Positions 36,655 through 46,716 of a stretch of 64,000 nucleotides of DNA are shown piece after piece (within the stretch, counting starts at the first letter, position 1; every line of letters begins with the position of its first letter). The stretch is from positions 62,001 through 126,000 of the forward strand of contig NZQV01000007.1 of assembly GCA_002696035.1 (NCBI GenBank). The letters are read 5' to 3'. The translations under genes and the position numbers were made by a program. The DNA is from Balneola sp. Lineage in GTDB: Bacteria > Bacteroidota > Rhodothermia > Balneolales > Balneolaceae. The notes beneath the pieces were generated by a model that was given only the letters and a program-made list of their open reading frames with translations, searched no databases and was not told the DNA's origin.

Positions 36655-39600
36655 ATGAAACTATCTTCGGGTTACATATTAAGCGCATTTGATGAATACT
36701 TAAGATCGCATCCTTCGGATCAAGCTGTGATTCAAAAGCTCTGTAACTTTGAAGTAAAATCAGGCCTCATAAAAGATGAATATCATCAGATCGGTGAGAA
36801 TTTAGCCCCGCTGGCTGTATTAAACAATATCATTGTAAGAGGCTTTCCTACCTTTAGCAGCCTCTTCATTGAGGAGCAACTTGTTGAACTAAGCGAAGAA
36901 CTTGAGTTTGAGGACAGCAGCAAGCTTGTTCTGTCTAAACTTAATGATCTGTCGGGCACTGAGGTATTTGACAAACTTACCGCAAACCGTGGAGTAACAA
37001 AACATCTTCAGAAATCTCAGAAACTTCAGTCAGACAGTAGTTTCGAATATTCATTATTCGGACTTCTTGAAGACGAATTTGGGGAATGGATTCACACCAT
37101 ACTTTGTCAGCAGGTGCCTATAACTGATCTTGCACCCGGTGCCCTGGAATATGTTCAGCAAAGAGTCGATTTCCTGATTCCCTTCCCAATGCCTATAAAT
37201 GATATAAAGGGTTTTGTTATAGAAATGGACGGAGGACAACATCAGGATTATGGTGAAACGGATCTTGATAAGAGAAGAAACAACATCCTTTTGCACCATG
37301 GGTATGCTACTATTAGGATTGCTGCAGGTGATTCTCACGCTGAAAAACTTAATAAGCTTCAACAACTTAGACAATATCTTGATCACGAAGTATTCAAGTC
37401 TTATAAGCGAAGTGATGCAGAGCCTGATGAACTGGTCAACAGATTAATTATCTTACCTCTTGCTATAGGTCGTGTTCAATTGTCAGTGGTAAAAGGCATA
37501 CTGAGTAATCCTGAGTGGTTAAATGAACCATCGATCAATATCGCAGTTATTGAGGATGAGGATTATCTTTCAGGAATGGCCATTGATGATCTAAATCAGT
37601 GGGTATCCCATTTATCAGTTCTGACTGAGAACAGCAGCTTGCCCATCTTTTCTTATGATGTGTTTAAGAATGCCGGAGAAATTGAAGATTCATCACAATA
37701 CCATGCTGTGGTAGATATTTCGATGTATCACAGCATGATGGAAGATGAACCAAAAGAGTTTCCAAACTCAATTGTCATAAGAAATGCGCCACTCTACCAA
37801 AACGCAGACCGAACTATTACAACCGGCCCGCATATAAAATTTAAGGAGTTTGGGACTTTTGAGAACTCAAACTGGGAAGAAACTGAGCCTGACAGAGTTG
37901 AGTCACTTCGCTACTTTCTTAGAAGCCTGTTCAGAAAGAAGGATTTCAGGAAAGGACAGTTACCAATCTTGAACAGAGCTCTTACAGGTCAATCAGTCAT
38001 AGGCTTGCTTCCTACCGGTGGCGGTAAGTCTCTGACCTATCAATTATCAGCCTTGATGCATCCTGGAGTTTGTATGGTGATTGACCCAATTATCTCACTG
38101 ATGCGTGATCAGGTCAAGGGTTTACGGAATCACTGGATAGATGCCTGTCATTTTATTAACTCTTCAATCAAAACGAGAGAGAAAAAAGTTGAGATACAGA
38201 AGAAAATAAGTGATGGAAAAGCTCTCTTCTTTTTTATTTCTCCGGAACGGCTTCTTATTGAAGATTTCAGGAGTTATCTGCATACGATGTCTAAGGACAG
38301 TGATCCTGTCTACTATAATTACTGTGTAATTGATGAGGCGCATTGCGTTTCTGAATGGGGCCATGATTTCAGAACCTCGTATTTAAGTGTGGCTGAGAAC
38401 GCAATGCGGTATTGTATCACCCACCCTGAAGGTCTTGATACTATTCCAATTTTTGCACTGACTGCTACAGCTTCTTATGATGTGTTAACGGATATTCAGC
38501 GCGAGCTTTCCGGTAATGACATGTCGTTCCGAATTGGTGAAGAAGCCATTGTTGAACTTGATGAATACACCAGAGATGAGCTTACTTTTAAAATTCAGGA
38601 AATCGACTCGAAGGATCTATATGGAGCAAAAGGTTTTGACCTAAAGAAGAAACTTTCTGAAAAGAAGAATGAATACCTGAAGGAAATCCTCTTGCGACAT
38701 GATAATGACCTAAAGGATCAAGCAGGTTTAATCTTTACACCACATCGAAGCCATTATTTTGGAATAACTGATCGCTTTAAACCCAAAAGTAATGGCAACG
38801 GAGTGTTGGATAACCTAAGATCTGATGTTGGCCGACTAAGCCATAAGATGGGTTTTTTTATGGGTAGTGATGATGAAAATAAATCGGTTCAGGATATATC
38901 ACTTACCAATCAGGATAAATTTCTGAGTGGTGAGCTGAATTTACTGGTTGCTACCAAAGCATTTGGCATGGGTATTGACAAGAATGATATCCGCTTTACA
39001 GTTCATTATAACTACCCCTCCTCAATAGAGAGCTTTCTGCAAGAAGCAGGGAGAGCTGGTCGTGATGAAGAACCCTCAAGTTGTTATCTGCTGTACACTA
39101 ATCCTAATAGTTTAGAACAGGATGTAGAATTTGAGGTCAACGAATACTTCCATAAAAGCACATACAAAGGTGCTGACAAAGAGAAGTCAATTATTGAGGA
39201 GCTACTTCACAAAATTCATGAACCCGACCGAACCTATGAGTTAACAGCTGATATTCAGGATGAATTTGGTATCGAGGCTGTCGTAACGATATGGACAAGT
39301 AAAAGCGGAAACAGATATATAAGTGTTCAGGAAAGCTTCAATGATAAAGTTGGAGATATAATGATCCGAGGTAATGACTTTCCTATCTATTTTGCTGACG
39401 AAGTTAAGAACGGAACCGGCACATATTCCAGAGAAGAAGCAAATAAGATTATTTACTATGTGAAAAATAAGATTATTACCAAAGGAAACCCGAATGAGGT
39501 CTGGGATTGGATCAATTCCTCTGGCGGTACACGTGAAGGTATACTGCAGGTAATGCAAATGCCCAACTGTACTCAGGTAAAGTATTCGGGCAAAATGGAA

Positions 39601-40785
39601 TTGGCCTGGGAGAATAATATCCGAGAGCGAATCAAATGGATTCAATTGTTTGTAAAAGATTCACTTAAAAGAAAAGGAAAGAAATTTCAGGATTCCTATA
39701 TCGAGAATGTAGTTTCTAGTGCCGTGAAGGGAAAAGGAAGTGCCATCAATTTTGATGACTTTGTAAATAAAATTGATTCTGGCCTTTCAAAGTACAAGTA
39801 CGATTTATATGCTGAAGGTTGGGATAGAGATCAAAGAAAAGGCTGGGAAGAAGGAACTACCATGGAAGGTTTAATGGAGTTCTATAATCAAGTGCGTGAC
39901 AAGGCAGACACGGAAAAAGCTCTATATAGACTGCGGCTATTAGGAGTGTTGGATGATTACACGGTTGATTACCGGACTAATATGTTCACCTTATACCTAA
40001 GCAATAAATCAGACCAGTTTTACGAAGACAGGGTTCGTCATTATCTATCTAAGTTTTATTCAGAGGACCGCGTAAATAGAGAGCTCAAAAAGATTGAGGG
40101 ATATACTGGGAATTCTATTATACAGAAGTATTTAAAGTTTTTAGTAGACTTTGGATATGAACAGATCGCTGAAAAACGCGCTCGGTCAATTATTGATATG
40201 AAGGAGGCTTGTAAATATGGTTTAGAGAGAACTCCAAAAGATTTAGCAGAATATCTAACTCTGTACCTAAACTCAAAATATTTCAGAGAAGAGTACTTAG
40301 TCAATGATGTAAATGAATCATTGTCTTATAATCTTGACAAAGGAAAAATTATTGATCCGAAGTTTATTTGGCATTACATCGATTTGATGCTTCTAGATGG
40401 AAACAGTGAAGTAAACAATTTAAAACACCTCAGGGGTGCTTCTCTTAGAATGCTCCGTGCAACACCCGATAACCCCGTGTTGTTGACCTTAGCAGCATAC
40501 TCAACATTCTTTCTTGAGTATCAAACTCCAAATTTATTGAATGAAGCTGAAGAAAACCTCATGACGGCTTTAGACTACTATGAGGAAGTTGAAGGCTGGG
40601 AAGAGGCTCAGCTTGAGGCATTATTTGATAAGCTTGTTGAAATACTTAAAACCAAGCGTCCGGATATAACGGATTACTATGAATTTGAATTTGAGAACTT
40701 CAGGCTGAATGCTATTAACAAAAGCTTGAAATCAATCAATGGTAATTTAGATTACCTGAACAAAAAGTTACTGACTTATGGCTGA
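36655..40785 (+). CDS. Endonuclease-RecQ helicase fusion (1376 aa)
   Basis: A large superfamily-2 helicase. N-terminal residues about 130-245 resemble a Vsr/DUF559-type (MTES_1575) nuclease: Asp172 in QQRVDFLIP, then VIEMDGGQHQ (188-197) with Glu190 and Asp192, then RRNNILLHHGYATIRI. The RecQ-type motor starts near 430: Walker A LPTGGGKS (452-459), SLMRDQV, DEAH (560-563) in VIDEAHCVSEWGHDFR, and motif VI QEAGRAGRDEEPSSCYLLY. The 500-residue C-terminal part is unrecognised, with TPR-like helices at the end. It overlaps the next gene by 8 nt. Core RecQ is ruled out by size and nuclease domain. Confidence 0.88.
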   Translation: MKLSSGYILSAFDEYLRSHPSDQAVIQKLCNFEVKSGLIKDEYHQIGENLAPLAVLNNIIVRGFPTFSSLFIEEQLVELSEELEFEDSSKLVLSKLNDLSGTEVFDKLTANRGVTKHLQKSQKLQSDSSFEYSLFGLLEDEFGEWIHTILCQQVPITDLAPGALEYVQQRVDFLIPFPMPINDIKGFVIEMDGGQHQDYGETDLDKRRNNILLHHGYATIRIAAGDSHAEKLNKLQQLRQYLDHEVFKSYKRSDAEPDELVNRLIILPLAIGRVQLSVVKGILSNPEWLNEPSINIAVIEDEDYLSGMAIDDLNQWVSHLSVLTENSSLPIFSYDVFKNAGEIEDSSQYHAVVDISMYHSMMEDEPKEFPNSIVIRNAPLYQNADRTITTGPHIKFKEFGTFENSNWEETEPDRVESLRYFLRSLFRKKDFRKGQLPILNRALTGQSVIGLLPTGGGKSLTYQLSALMHPGVCMVIDPIISLMRDQVKGLRNHWIDACHFINSSIKTREKKVEIQKKISDGKALFFFISPERLLIEDFRSYLHTMSKDSDPVYYNYCVIDEAHCVSEWGHDFRTSYLSVAENAMRYCITHPEGLDTIPIFALTATASYDVLTDIQRELSGNDMSFRIGEEAIVELDEYTRDELTFKIQEIDSKDLYGAKGFDLKKKLSEKKNEYLKEILLRHDNDLKDQAGLIFTPHRSHYFGITDRFKPKSNGNGVLDNLRSDVGRLSHKMGFFMGSDDENKSVQDISLTNQDKFLSGELNLLVATKAFGMGIDKNDIRFTVHYNYPSSIESFLQEAGRAGRDEEPSSCYLLYTNPNSLEQDVEFEVNEYFHKSTYKGADKEKSIIEELLHKIHEPDRTYELTADIQDEFGIEAVVTIWTSKSGNRYISVQESFNDKVGDIMIRGNDFPIYFADEVKNGTGTYSREEANKIIYYVKNKIITKGNPNEVWDWINSSGGTREGILQVMQMPNCTQVKYSGKMELAWENNIRERIKWIQLFVKDSLKRKGKKFQDSYIENVVSSAVKGKGSAINFDDFVNKIDSGLSKYKYDLYAEGWDRDQRKGWEEGTTMEGLMEFYNQVRDKADTEKALYRLRLLGVLDDYTVDYRTNMFTLYLSNKSDQFYEDRVRHYLSKFYSEDRVNRELKKIEGYTGNSIIQKYLKFLVDFGYEQIAEKRARSIIDMKEACKYGLERTPKDLAEYLTLYLNSKYFREEYLVNDVNESLSYNLDKGKIIDPKFIWHYIDLMLLDGNSEVNNLKHLRGASLRMLRATPDNPVLLTLAAYSTFFLEYQTPNLLNEAEENLMTALDYYEEVEGWEEAQLEALFDKLVEILKTKRPDITDYYEFEFENFRLNAINKSLKSINGNLDYLNKKLLTYG

Positions 40786-41434
40786 TAACATCCGAAAACA
40801 AATTGAAAAAGAACTAACCAGCTTGAAAGAAAAAGCTGATTCTTTTAGCTCTGCAGTTGAAATTGTGGATGAGGCCAGATCAATGGCATCTTCCGCAGAT
40901 AAAGCTATTAAGAAAACCTCTGATTCCCTTTCAGAATTAGTACAAAAACAGGAAAGCCAACTTAGTAAACTCAATGAAGATCTAACTAAGCTCTCAAGTC
41001 TTCAGGAAAAGCTTAGTGAAACTGATATCCCTGAAAAGCTAAATGAACTTAGCTCCAGTCTAACAGATATAAACGAGGGAATCAGCGAAAAGATTAAGTC
41101 ACTCAATTCCAACGATGAGAAGATCAAAGAGCTCTTAACAAATCTTACCACTGCGCTTCAAACGTCTCACAAAAAGAGTGAAGAGAATAAAAAAGCTTTA
41201 ACGGATCAAATTGAAAAAGTTCAAAGTACTGCAGATAAACTCAGTACTGATTTAAGCTCGAATCACAAACAGATTAAAGATTTACACCTTAACAGTAATA
41301 GTGAGCTGGCAAAAATTATTAAGTCTGAGAATAAGGATCTAAAAAAGGAAGTTAATACTAATAGGATTTTTCTTATTGCTCTTATCGCTGTGGTAGTAAT
41401 CGTTCAGGTGGTGTTGTTTTTTTTGGGTATTTAA
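40778..41434 (+). CDS. Coiled-coil protein with C-terminal membrane anchor
   Basis: 218 aa. Residues 1-185 are a nearly continuous heptad-rich coiled coil (Lys/Glu/Ser/Leu). Residues 196-217 are a transmembrane helix (FLIALIAVVVIVQVVLFFLGI), so it is tail-anchored. It overlaps the helicase by 8 nt and ends the operon that starts at 32375. It could anchor or gate the nuclease-helicase complex at the membrane, or be the cell-killing part. Function is inferred from position only. Confidence 0.7.
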   Translation: MADNIRKQIEKELTSLKEKADSFSSAVEIVDEARSMASSADKAIKKTSDSLSELVQKQESQLSKLNEDLTKLSSLQEKLSETDIPEKLNELSSSLTDINEGISEKIKSLNSNDEKIKELLTNLTTALQTSHKKSEENKKALTDQIEKVQSTADKLSTDLSSNHKQIKDLHLNSNSELAKIIKSENKDLKKEVNTNRIFLIALIAVVVIVQVVLFFLGI

Positions 41435-41535
41435 GTGAAGAATTTAATAGTTAGAATATTGATAATTATTTCTCTCACTCATCTACTATTAACTTAATTA
41501 TCGTCCATGCTACAAAATCTATATATCTAAATGCT

Positions 41536-42039
41536 ATGAGTTTTTATTATCACATTGTTGAGTTTGAAGTCTACTGCAAATCTTGTGGGATGTTAATTCC
41601 AAATCAGATGACTTCTTTTTCGTCTGAAAGAGAATATTACTCAAGAGGAGAATTGAAAAAATTTTTAGAACAAGGAGGGCAGTTTCAATGCCCCAACTGT
41701 GGGGCTATTGGTAATGTAATTTTTACAAAGGCTGTCATTGAAAAGAGTAATGATCTTAAATTCCAATTCATCTTAAGTCTCCGTAAAGAGAACAGTCAAA
41801 TAACATGGATGCCCATAGAAGGACTCACAGAAACACAAATTGCTAAAGCAATAGATGAAATAAAAAAATATTTGAAGAATAATAATCTGAATTTACATAG
41901 ATCTAGTTTTGGTAAAGGGATTATAATCGTTGATTTTTTGAAATCTGCCCCTTACATAGAACTTACTACATTCGATTTAGATGGATTTGATAGGACAGAT
42001 CTGCAAAAAATTATCGCATACTTTGACAATCAATTTTAG
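41536..42039 (+). CDS. Zinc-ribbon protein
   Basis: 167 aa with two CxxC pairs, CKSC at 14-17 and CPNC at 52-55, which would form a zinc ribbon. The rest is an alpha/beta domain without recognised family. It follows the coiled-coil gene by 101 nt on the same strand and converges with the Hsp70-like gene. It may be the last member of the defence-like operon. Confidence 0.6.
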   Translation: MSFYYHIVEFEVYCKSCGMLIPNQMTSFSSEREYYSRGELKKFLEQGGQFQCPNCGAIGNVIFTKAVIEKSNDLKFQFILSLRKENSQITWMPIEGLTETQIAKAIDEIKKYLKNNNLNLHRSSFGKGIIIVDFLKSAPYIELTTFDLDGFDRTDLQKIIAYFDNQF

Positions 42040-42067
42040 AATATATGAGGATCTAATTTGGTTTAAT

Positions 42068-43540
42068 TTAAACCCAACGCCTTCTATAAATATCAAAAAT
42101 TTCAGGGTGATCATCAATATTACGATAGCCTTCGCCAGGTTGGTAGTGGTCGTTGTTCCAAGAGTAAGTTTGATCAGGTTGAATAAACGAAAGACCCAAG
42201 GGAACAATCAAAAGAGGTAAGTGCTCGCGCCACTCTTTAGGTTTTACGGTATGAGGAACAGTTAAATCTATTATCCGGTCAATAGTTGCATAAGTTCGTG
42301 TAGCTGTAAGACTTTGAGAACCGTGATCATGTAATAATACTTTTTCAAGAAATTTACGGGTCCCCTTATCATCAGTAAACATTAGTGAGCCTCCGCCATA
42401 AAGAAAGCAGGACTGATTCTTAAACTTTGTATTTGCTACATACTTTTTAAACCGATCATATACTCTATAGTTATAGATTCTTTTAACCTTTTTTTCTAGC
42501 CGTTTAACCGTACGCCGGCATGCATTTATATACAGCCGGTCGTTTGCAAGATCCGCCGGAGTTTTGCGATCTAAAACATCCTGTACCTGTTCAGTTGATA
42601 TATCACCATTTATAGTTTGGCCATACTGATCAAATACATCATTGCTAGCTATTAATAAAGATTCAGAAGCTAGGTATTCAAAAGTTCGATTATTTTTGAC
42701 TCTAAAAAATGATACATCACTACTTCCGCCACCGATATCTAAAGACAGATAATAGCCTTCACCAATTTTTTCAGTTTTTACTAGGTAAGTTAGACCTGCG
42801 GCCGCTTCAGGAAATGCTGAAATATTACTATTTGCCAAAATATCTTCCCAGTTTTCTGTCTTAAGTCGCTCCGTTAGATCTCTAAATTCAGTTTCAATGA
42901 ATGCCAATATCCTATCAATAGTTAAATTTTTGATCTTACTATGGCTATAAACCTCATTTAACCGATTAGCAAAGTAGAGAATTTGCTCAAACTTTCGTCT
43001 TCTCCAAAAATTTACCTCTTTAGACCATTCAGTAGGGATTCCAATTTGATAGAAGAATGTATTTTTGGGTACGGGTTCTTCTTTTGGTTTATTTCCTCCA
43101 AAGAACTTTCCCAAAAAACTTCCGCTTTTAACTTTTTTATTACTGCTTTCATCAATTTGTTTAAACCGCTGCTCTACAATTCCACTAACAAATGAGAGAT
43201 AGATGATTGATATCACCTCAGGGGTGTATTTGCCGAATCGCTTCTGATCGTAGTGGTCTTGTTCTTGATCTAAACCGGAAATCCCTCTGAAGACTTCATC
43301 TTCTGCTGAAGCCATTTTAAAGTATCTAAAGGTTTCTGAAACTGGTTTGCCCTTTCCACTTATTCCAACTGAGACCGTATCGTCGTTATGTATATTTAGC
43401 CGGGATGGAAGGAACAAACTGATCTTGTCATCTGATCCAAAATTAATGAATTCATAGACCGGTACTTGCCCTTTCTTTTGATAATTTACACAGACTTTGG
43501 TTTGATGGGTTCCAAAGTCTAAACCTACCCGAACATCCAT
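42068..43540 (-). CDS. Hsp70/actin-fold ATPase
   Basis: 490 aa with an actin/Hsp70 ATPase core: phosphate-1 VGLDFGTHQTKV (5-16) and phosphate-2 DIGGGSSD (268-275). The Hsp70 substrate-binding half is missing, and a 60-residue charged insertion lies at about 125-160. It starts 14 nt after the SNF2 helicase stops, in the same direction, so the two form a bicistron. It might be an ATP-driven regulator or clamp for the helicase. It is not a housekeeping DnaK. Confidence 0.8.
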   Translation of the reverse strand: MDVRVGLDFGTHQTKVCVNYQKKGQVPVYEFINFGSDDKISLFLPSRLNIHNDDTVSVGISGKGKPVSETFRYFKMASAEDEVFRGISGLDQEQDHYDQKRFGKYTPEVISIIYLSFVSGIVEQRFKQIDESSNKKVKSGSFLGKFFGGNKPKEEPVPKNTFFYQIGIPTEWSKEVNFWRRRKFEQILYFANRLNEVYSHSKIKNLTIDRILAFIETEFRDLTERLKTENWEDILANSNISAFPEAAAGLTYLVKTEKIGEGYYLSLDIGGGSSDVSFFRVKNNRTFEYLASESLLIASNDVFDQYGQTINGDISTEQVQDVLDRKTPADLANDRLYINACRRTVKRLEKKVKRIYNYRVYDRFKKYVANTKFKNQSCFLYGGGSLMFTDDKGTRKFLEKVLLHDHGSQSLTATRTYATIDRIIDLTVPHTVKPKEWREHLPLLIVPLGLSFIQPDQTYSWNNDHYQPGEGYRNIDDHPEIFDIYRRRWV

Positions 43541-43554
43541 ATTAATCCCTCTAT

Positions 43555-46500
43555 TTAATCTGTGACCAAGATATGACTAACTGAAATAGGTATCATAGAC
43601 GAATTAATGGATGACTTTTCCAACAAATCCAGTCTCTTTTCTTTCTCGTTTTCAAATTTCTCTATTTCGGATAATATAATTGGCCGAATTTTACTGTTTT
43701 TATTCTCTTTTAAACGTTGTTCTCTTACATCAATTTGATAGTCATAGTGGCTTGAGGTCTGTTTCTTTATTCGATCAACTTGTGAACTCAGTTTTATCCG
43801 TTCATCCTCTTCCATTTCAACTTTTTTCTGGATCAACTTTTCCATCACTACAGGTCTTACTGCATCTATAAAAGCACTGTAACCTTCATTCGAAAAATCA
43901 ATATCTGCTTCAAGGGGCCTTGCGTTAACATTTGCAACGCCCAAAATATGTTCACTTACATTATCCGGAAGAAAAGTTAATTCTTCTTGATTGGGATCTG
44001 CGATTACAGGATATAAATAAGTAAAAGTGCTTTTTTCACCATTGAACTCTTTTTCAATTTGAATACTGTTTAAAGCTAAGATGTAGTTACCCTGGGAAAT
44101 ACCAATTTCTTCATCAAAATCTGATTTTGACACGGTAAAGCCATAGGCGTTATTCACACTGAAATTATCTGCTTTAAAATAGTTCGTTGCAGCTATTACC
44201 AGAGGATGGTAAGAATTAATAAACTCAAGCTGTTTATTCTTGAACGCCAATTCCTGATCAAAGGTGATTTCAATGTCCCGCTTGTCAAAGTATTTTCTTT
44301 TAAAGTCGTGAAAGATCTTATTAGTCGCATCCGAGTGTCTTGAAGTAGTGTCAGGAATATATTCTTCAATAAAAGAAAAAATGATGTTTGGATCATTTGA
44401 AGGTGTTTTTAAGCCATAAATGCCATCACCCTGATCAACTAAATTACAGCTTGGGATTGCTCTTTGAAGCAAAATTTCAATATAGGATAGGAGCTCACTT
44501 TCAGTGATATAGCGCTTGTTATTTCGAATTCTTTCAATCTCATTATTGAAATAGGTGTCGTTAATGAGGCTATCTTGTAACTCTTTTTCTACTTCCTCGA
44601 GGTTTCTTTTTTCTTGGAGAACGGCTTTAGCAGTTTGCTCAATTCGTTCTTCTTTTTGGTCTTCTGTTAGTTCTTGGGTGTAAAGGTCAGATTCCAGTTT
44701 TGATATTTCTTTACCCAATGTTTCTTCATCCAATAAGATAGACTCAAGGTCTCCTAAGCTTTCCTCAAAAATTCTAATCTTTTTAAGCAAACGCTTATAG
44801 ATTACCTCTTCAATAGTATTCCTGATTACAAGATTGTAGATATGGATCTTATCTGATTCCTGGCCAATACGATCAATACGACCAATTCTTTGTTCAATCT
44901 TCATTGGGTTCCACGGTAAATCATAGTTTACAATAGCATCACAGAACTGCATATCAAGACCTTCAGCACCAATAGAGCCAGATATCAAAACCTTGAATTC
45001 AGGATCATTTTTAAATCGGTCTAATACTTCACTTCTGTTTTCGGTTCCCCCATCCATGAATTCAGATTTAATCCCAAATTCATTTTGGATACGAAGATTT
45101 AAATACCGCAATGTTTTTTTGAAGTAGGCAAAAATGATCAGTTTGTTGTTATCTCTCTCAACTACTTTTTCAATAATCTCTTTTAGCTTGTTGAACTTTG
45201 AATCTTCAAAACCATCGAAGTAATTTCCATCGTTAAGGGTCTTCATTTCAGTATAGTAAGCGGGCAGGCTACTGGCTACTTGTCGTTTGACGTTTATTAA
45301 AGCCAATGTCGCTTCTCTATCGCTATTGAATCTATCCCGAACCTTCTTCTCTTCTCTGAAGTATCTTTCACTTTCTTCGGAGGTAAAAGAAACTAATACA
45401 TCGTGAGGCACCCGAATAACACGTTCTCTTATCACATCTCTTTTTTTAGTTCGGGTAAAGATGTGGTTCAGTGAATTAAGCTCTATTAAATCACTTTGTA
45501 TATCTACTCTTGCTTCTAGGCTATCTTCAGCAGTTTTTAATTTTTCGATGACGCGTTGAAATAGGGGGTCATCACTAAAAACATCTTCAATAGTTTCAGT
45601 GAAATCTAACCTGTTTTCACCATAACTAAATTGCCGTTGAATAGCATGGCCTTTTAATTCTGAAAGTACTTCCTGGAATGGCTCTTTTCGATTCAGCTTG
45701 TTCAAAGCTCGAACAAAAGGTCTATTAGTTTCGATATCATTCAGATACATTGAGTAGTTATGATATCTTTGCGGCTCGAGGATGGACAACATATTGTAAA
45801 GATCCTCTCTGGTATTACAGATTGGAGTAGCCGTCAACATAGTTGCAAACTTCGCATTATGAATGATTGGCTTTATTGCCCTATGTCGCTGAGTCTCACT
45901 ATTTCTAAGTAGGTGAGCTTCATCACAAATGATTACATCAAAAGAATACTGTTGCTTTACTAACAGGTCCTGAAGGTGATCATTTTTGAGTTTATCATAG
46001 GTGATAATTCCAAAAATACTCTTTCTATTTAACTCAATATCGTGTTTCAAGTCTTGAGCAAGCTCTTTCGTTTCATAAACTTTAAACTCGAATCCAAATT
46101 TCTCGAACATCTCGTTTCTCCATTTTTCCAGCAAAGACTTTGGGCAAATGACCAGTACATTATTGATTTCCTTTCGTCCGTACATTTCGAGTAAGATGTG
46201 ACCTGCCTCAATGGTTTTACCTAGGCCGACCTCATCAGCAATAAGTATTCGTTTTGATATAGAATTCAAAAATTTGATTAGAGGTTTAAATTGATGAGGT
46301 TGAAAAAGGGTGCGAGAAGCTTTTAAAGATGAGATCGTATTGTTTGCATTATTGCCAACTTTAAAGAAAGTAGATGTTACCCCAAATTCTTGATGGTTTA
46401 GTACAGCTCCATTTTTCAATCTGTCCCAAGGGTCTTCTGATGTAACTAATGGTCTGATTTCATTTTCTGACATATACCTAGCCGATTTATCCCCATCTAA

Positions 46501-46614
46501 ATGAACGGTGTAGTATTCTTGCCCTCCAGCTTCAGTTTCAAATTTTACAATACTACCTTTTCTTTCAGGGGGCCCCGTCGTTTCGATTCTTTCTCCTTGG
46601 CTGTAATTGGGCAT
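43555..46614 (-). CDS. SNF2/HepA-type DNA helicase
   Basis: 1019 aa SNF2-family translocase. An N-terminal barrel-like segment (EYYTVHLDGDKSARYM) resembles RapA/HepA tudor-like domains. Walker A is DEVGLGKT (127-134), the DEAH box is 231-234, and the C-terminal motor has AEGLDMQ and NPMKIEQRIGRIDRIGQ. The last 350 residues are charged and coiled. SNF2 motors of this kind are found in several anti-phage systems. It is divergent from the HNH gene and co-directional with the Hsp70-like gene. Confidence 0.9.
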   Translation of the reverse strand: MPNYSQGERIETTGPPERKGSIVKFETEAGGQEYYTVHLDGDKSARYMSENEIRPLVTSEDPWDRLKNGAVLNHQEFGVTSTFFKVGNNANNTISSLKASRTLFQPHQFKPLIKFLNSISKRILIADEVGLGKTIEAGHILLEMYGRKEINNVLVICPKSLLEKWRNEMFEKFGFEFKVYETKELAQDLKHDIELNRKSIFGIITYDKLKNDHLQDLLVKQQYSFDVIICDEAHLLRNSETQRHRAIKPIIHNAKFATMLTATPICNTREDLYNMLSILEPQRYHNYSMYLNDIETNRPFVRALNKLNRKEPFQEVLSELKGHAIQRQFSYGENRLDFTETIEDVFSDDPLFQRVIEKLKTAEDSLEARVDIQSDLIELNSLNHIFTRTKKRDVIRERVIRVPHDVLVSFTSEESERYFREEKKVRDRFNSDREATLALINVKRQVASSLPAYYTEMKTLNDGNYFDGFEDSKFNKLKEIIEKVVERDNNKLIIFAYFKKTLRYLNLRIQNEFGIKSEFMDGGTENRSEVLDRFKNDPEFKVLISGSIGAEGLDMQFCDAIVNYDLPWNPMKIEQRIGRIDRIGQESDKIHIYNLVIRNTIEEVIYKRLLKKIRIFEESLGDLESILLDEETLGKEISKLESDLYTQELTEDQKEERIEQTAKAVLQEKRNLEEVEKELQDSLINDTYFNNEIERIRNNKRYITESELLSYIEILLQRAIPSCNLVDQGDGIYGLKTPSNDPNIIFSFIEEYIPDTTSRHSDATNKIFHDFKRKYFDKRDIEITFDQELAFKNKQLEFINSYHPLVIAATNYFKADNFSVNNAYGFTVSKSDFDEEIGISQGNYILALNSIQIEKEFNGEKSTFTYLYPVIADPNQEELTFLPDNVSEHILGVANVNARPLEADIDFSNEGYSAFIDAVRPVVMEKLIQKKVEMEEDERIKLSSQVDRIKKQTSSHYDYQIDVREQRLKENKNSKIRPIILSEIEKFENEKEKRLDLLEKSSINSSMIPISVSHILVTD

Positions 46615-46716
46615 ATAGTGACTGAAATTAAATTCTAAAGAATATTTTTAGCAATATGTTTCTTTGAAAATATAAATACAACTTACATATTATTAGAAAT
46701 TTATAGAAATCGACTC

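Noticed and set aside
42068-43540. Housekeeping DnaK
   Set aside because: Too short, lacks the substrate-binding domain, with large insertions; island location.
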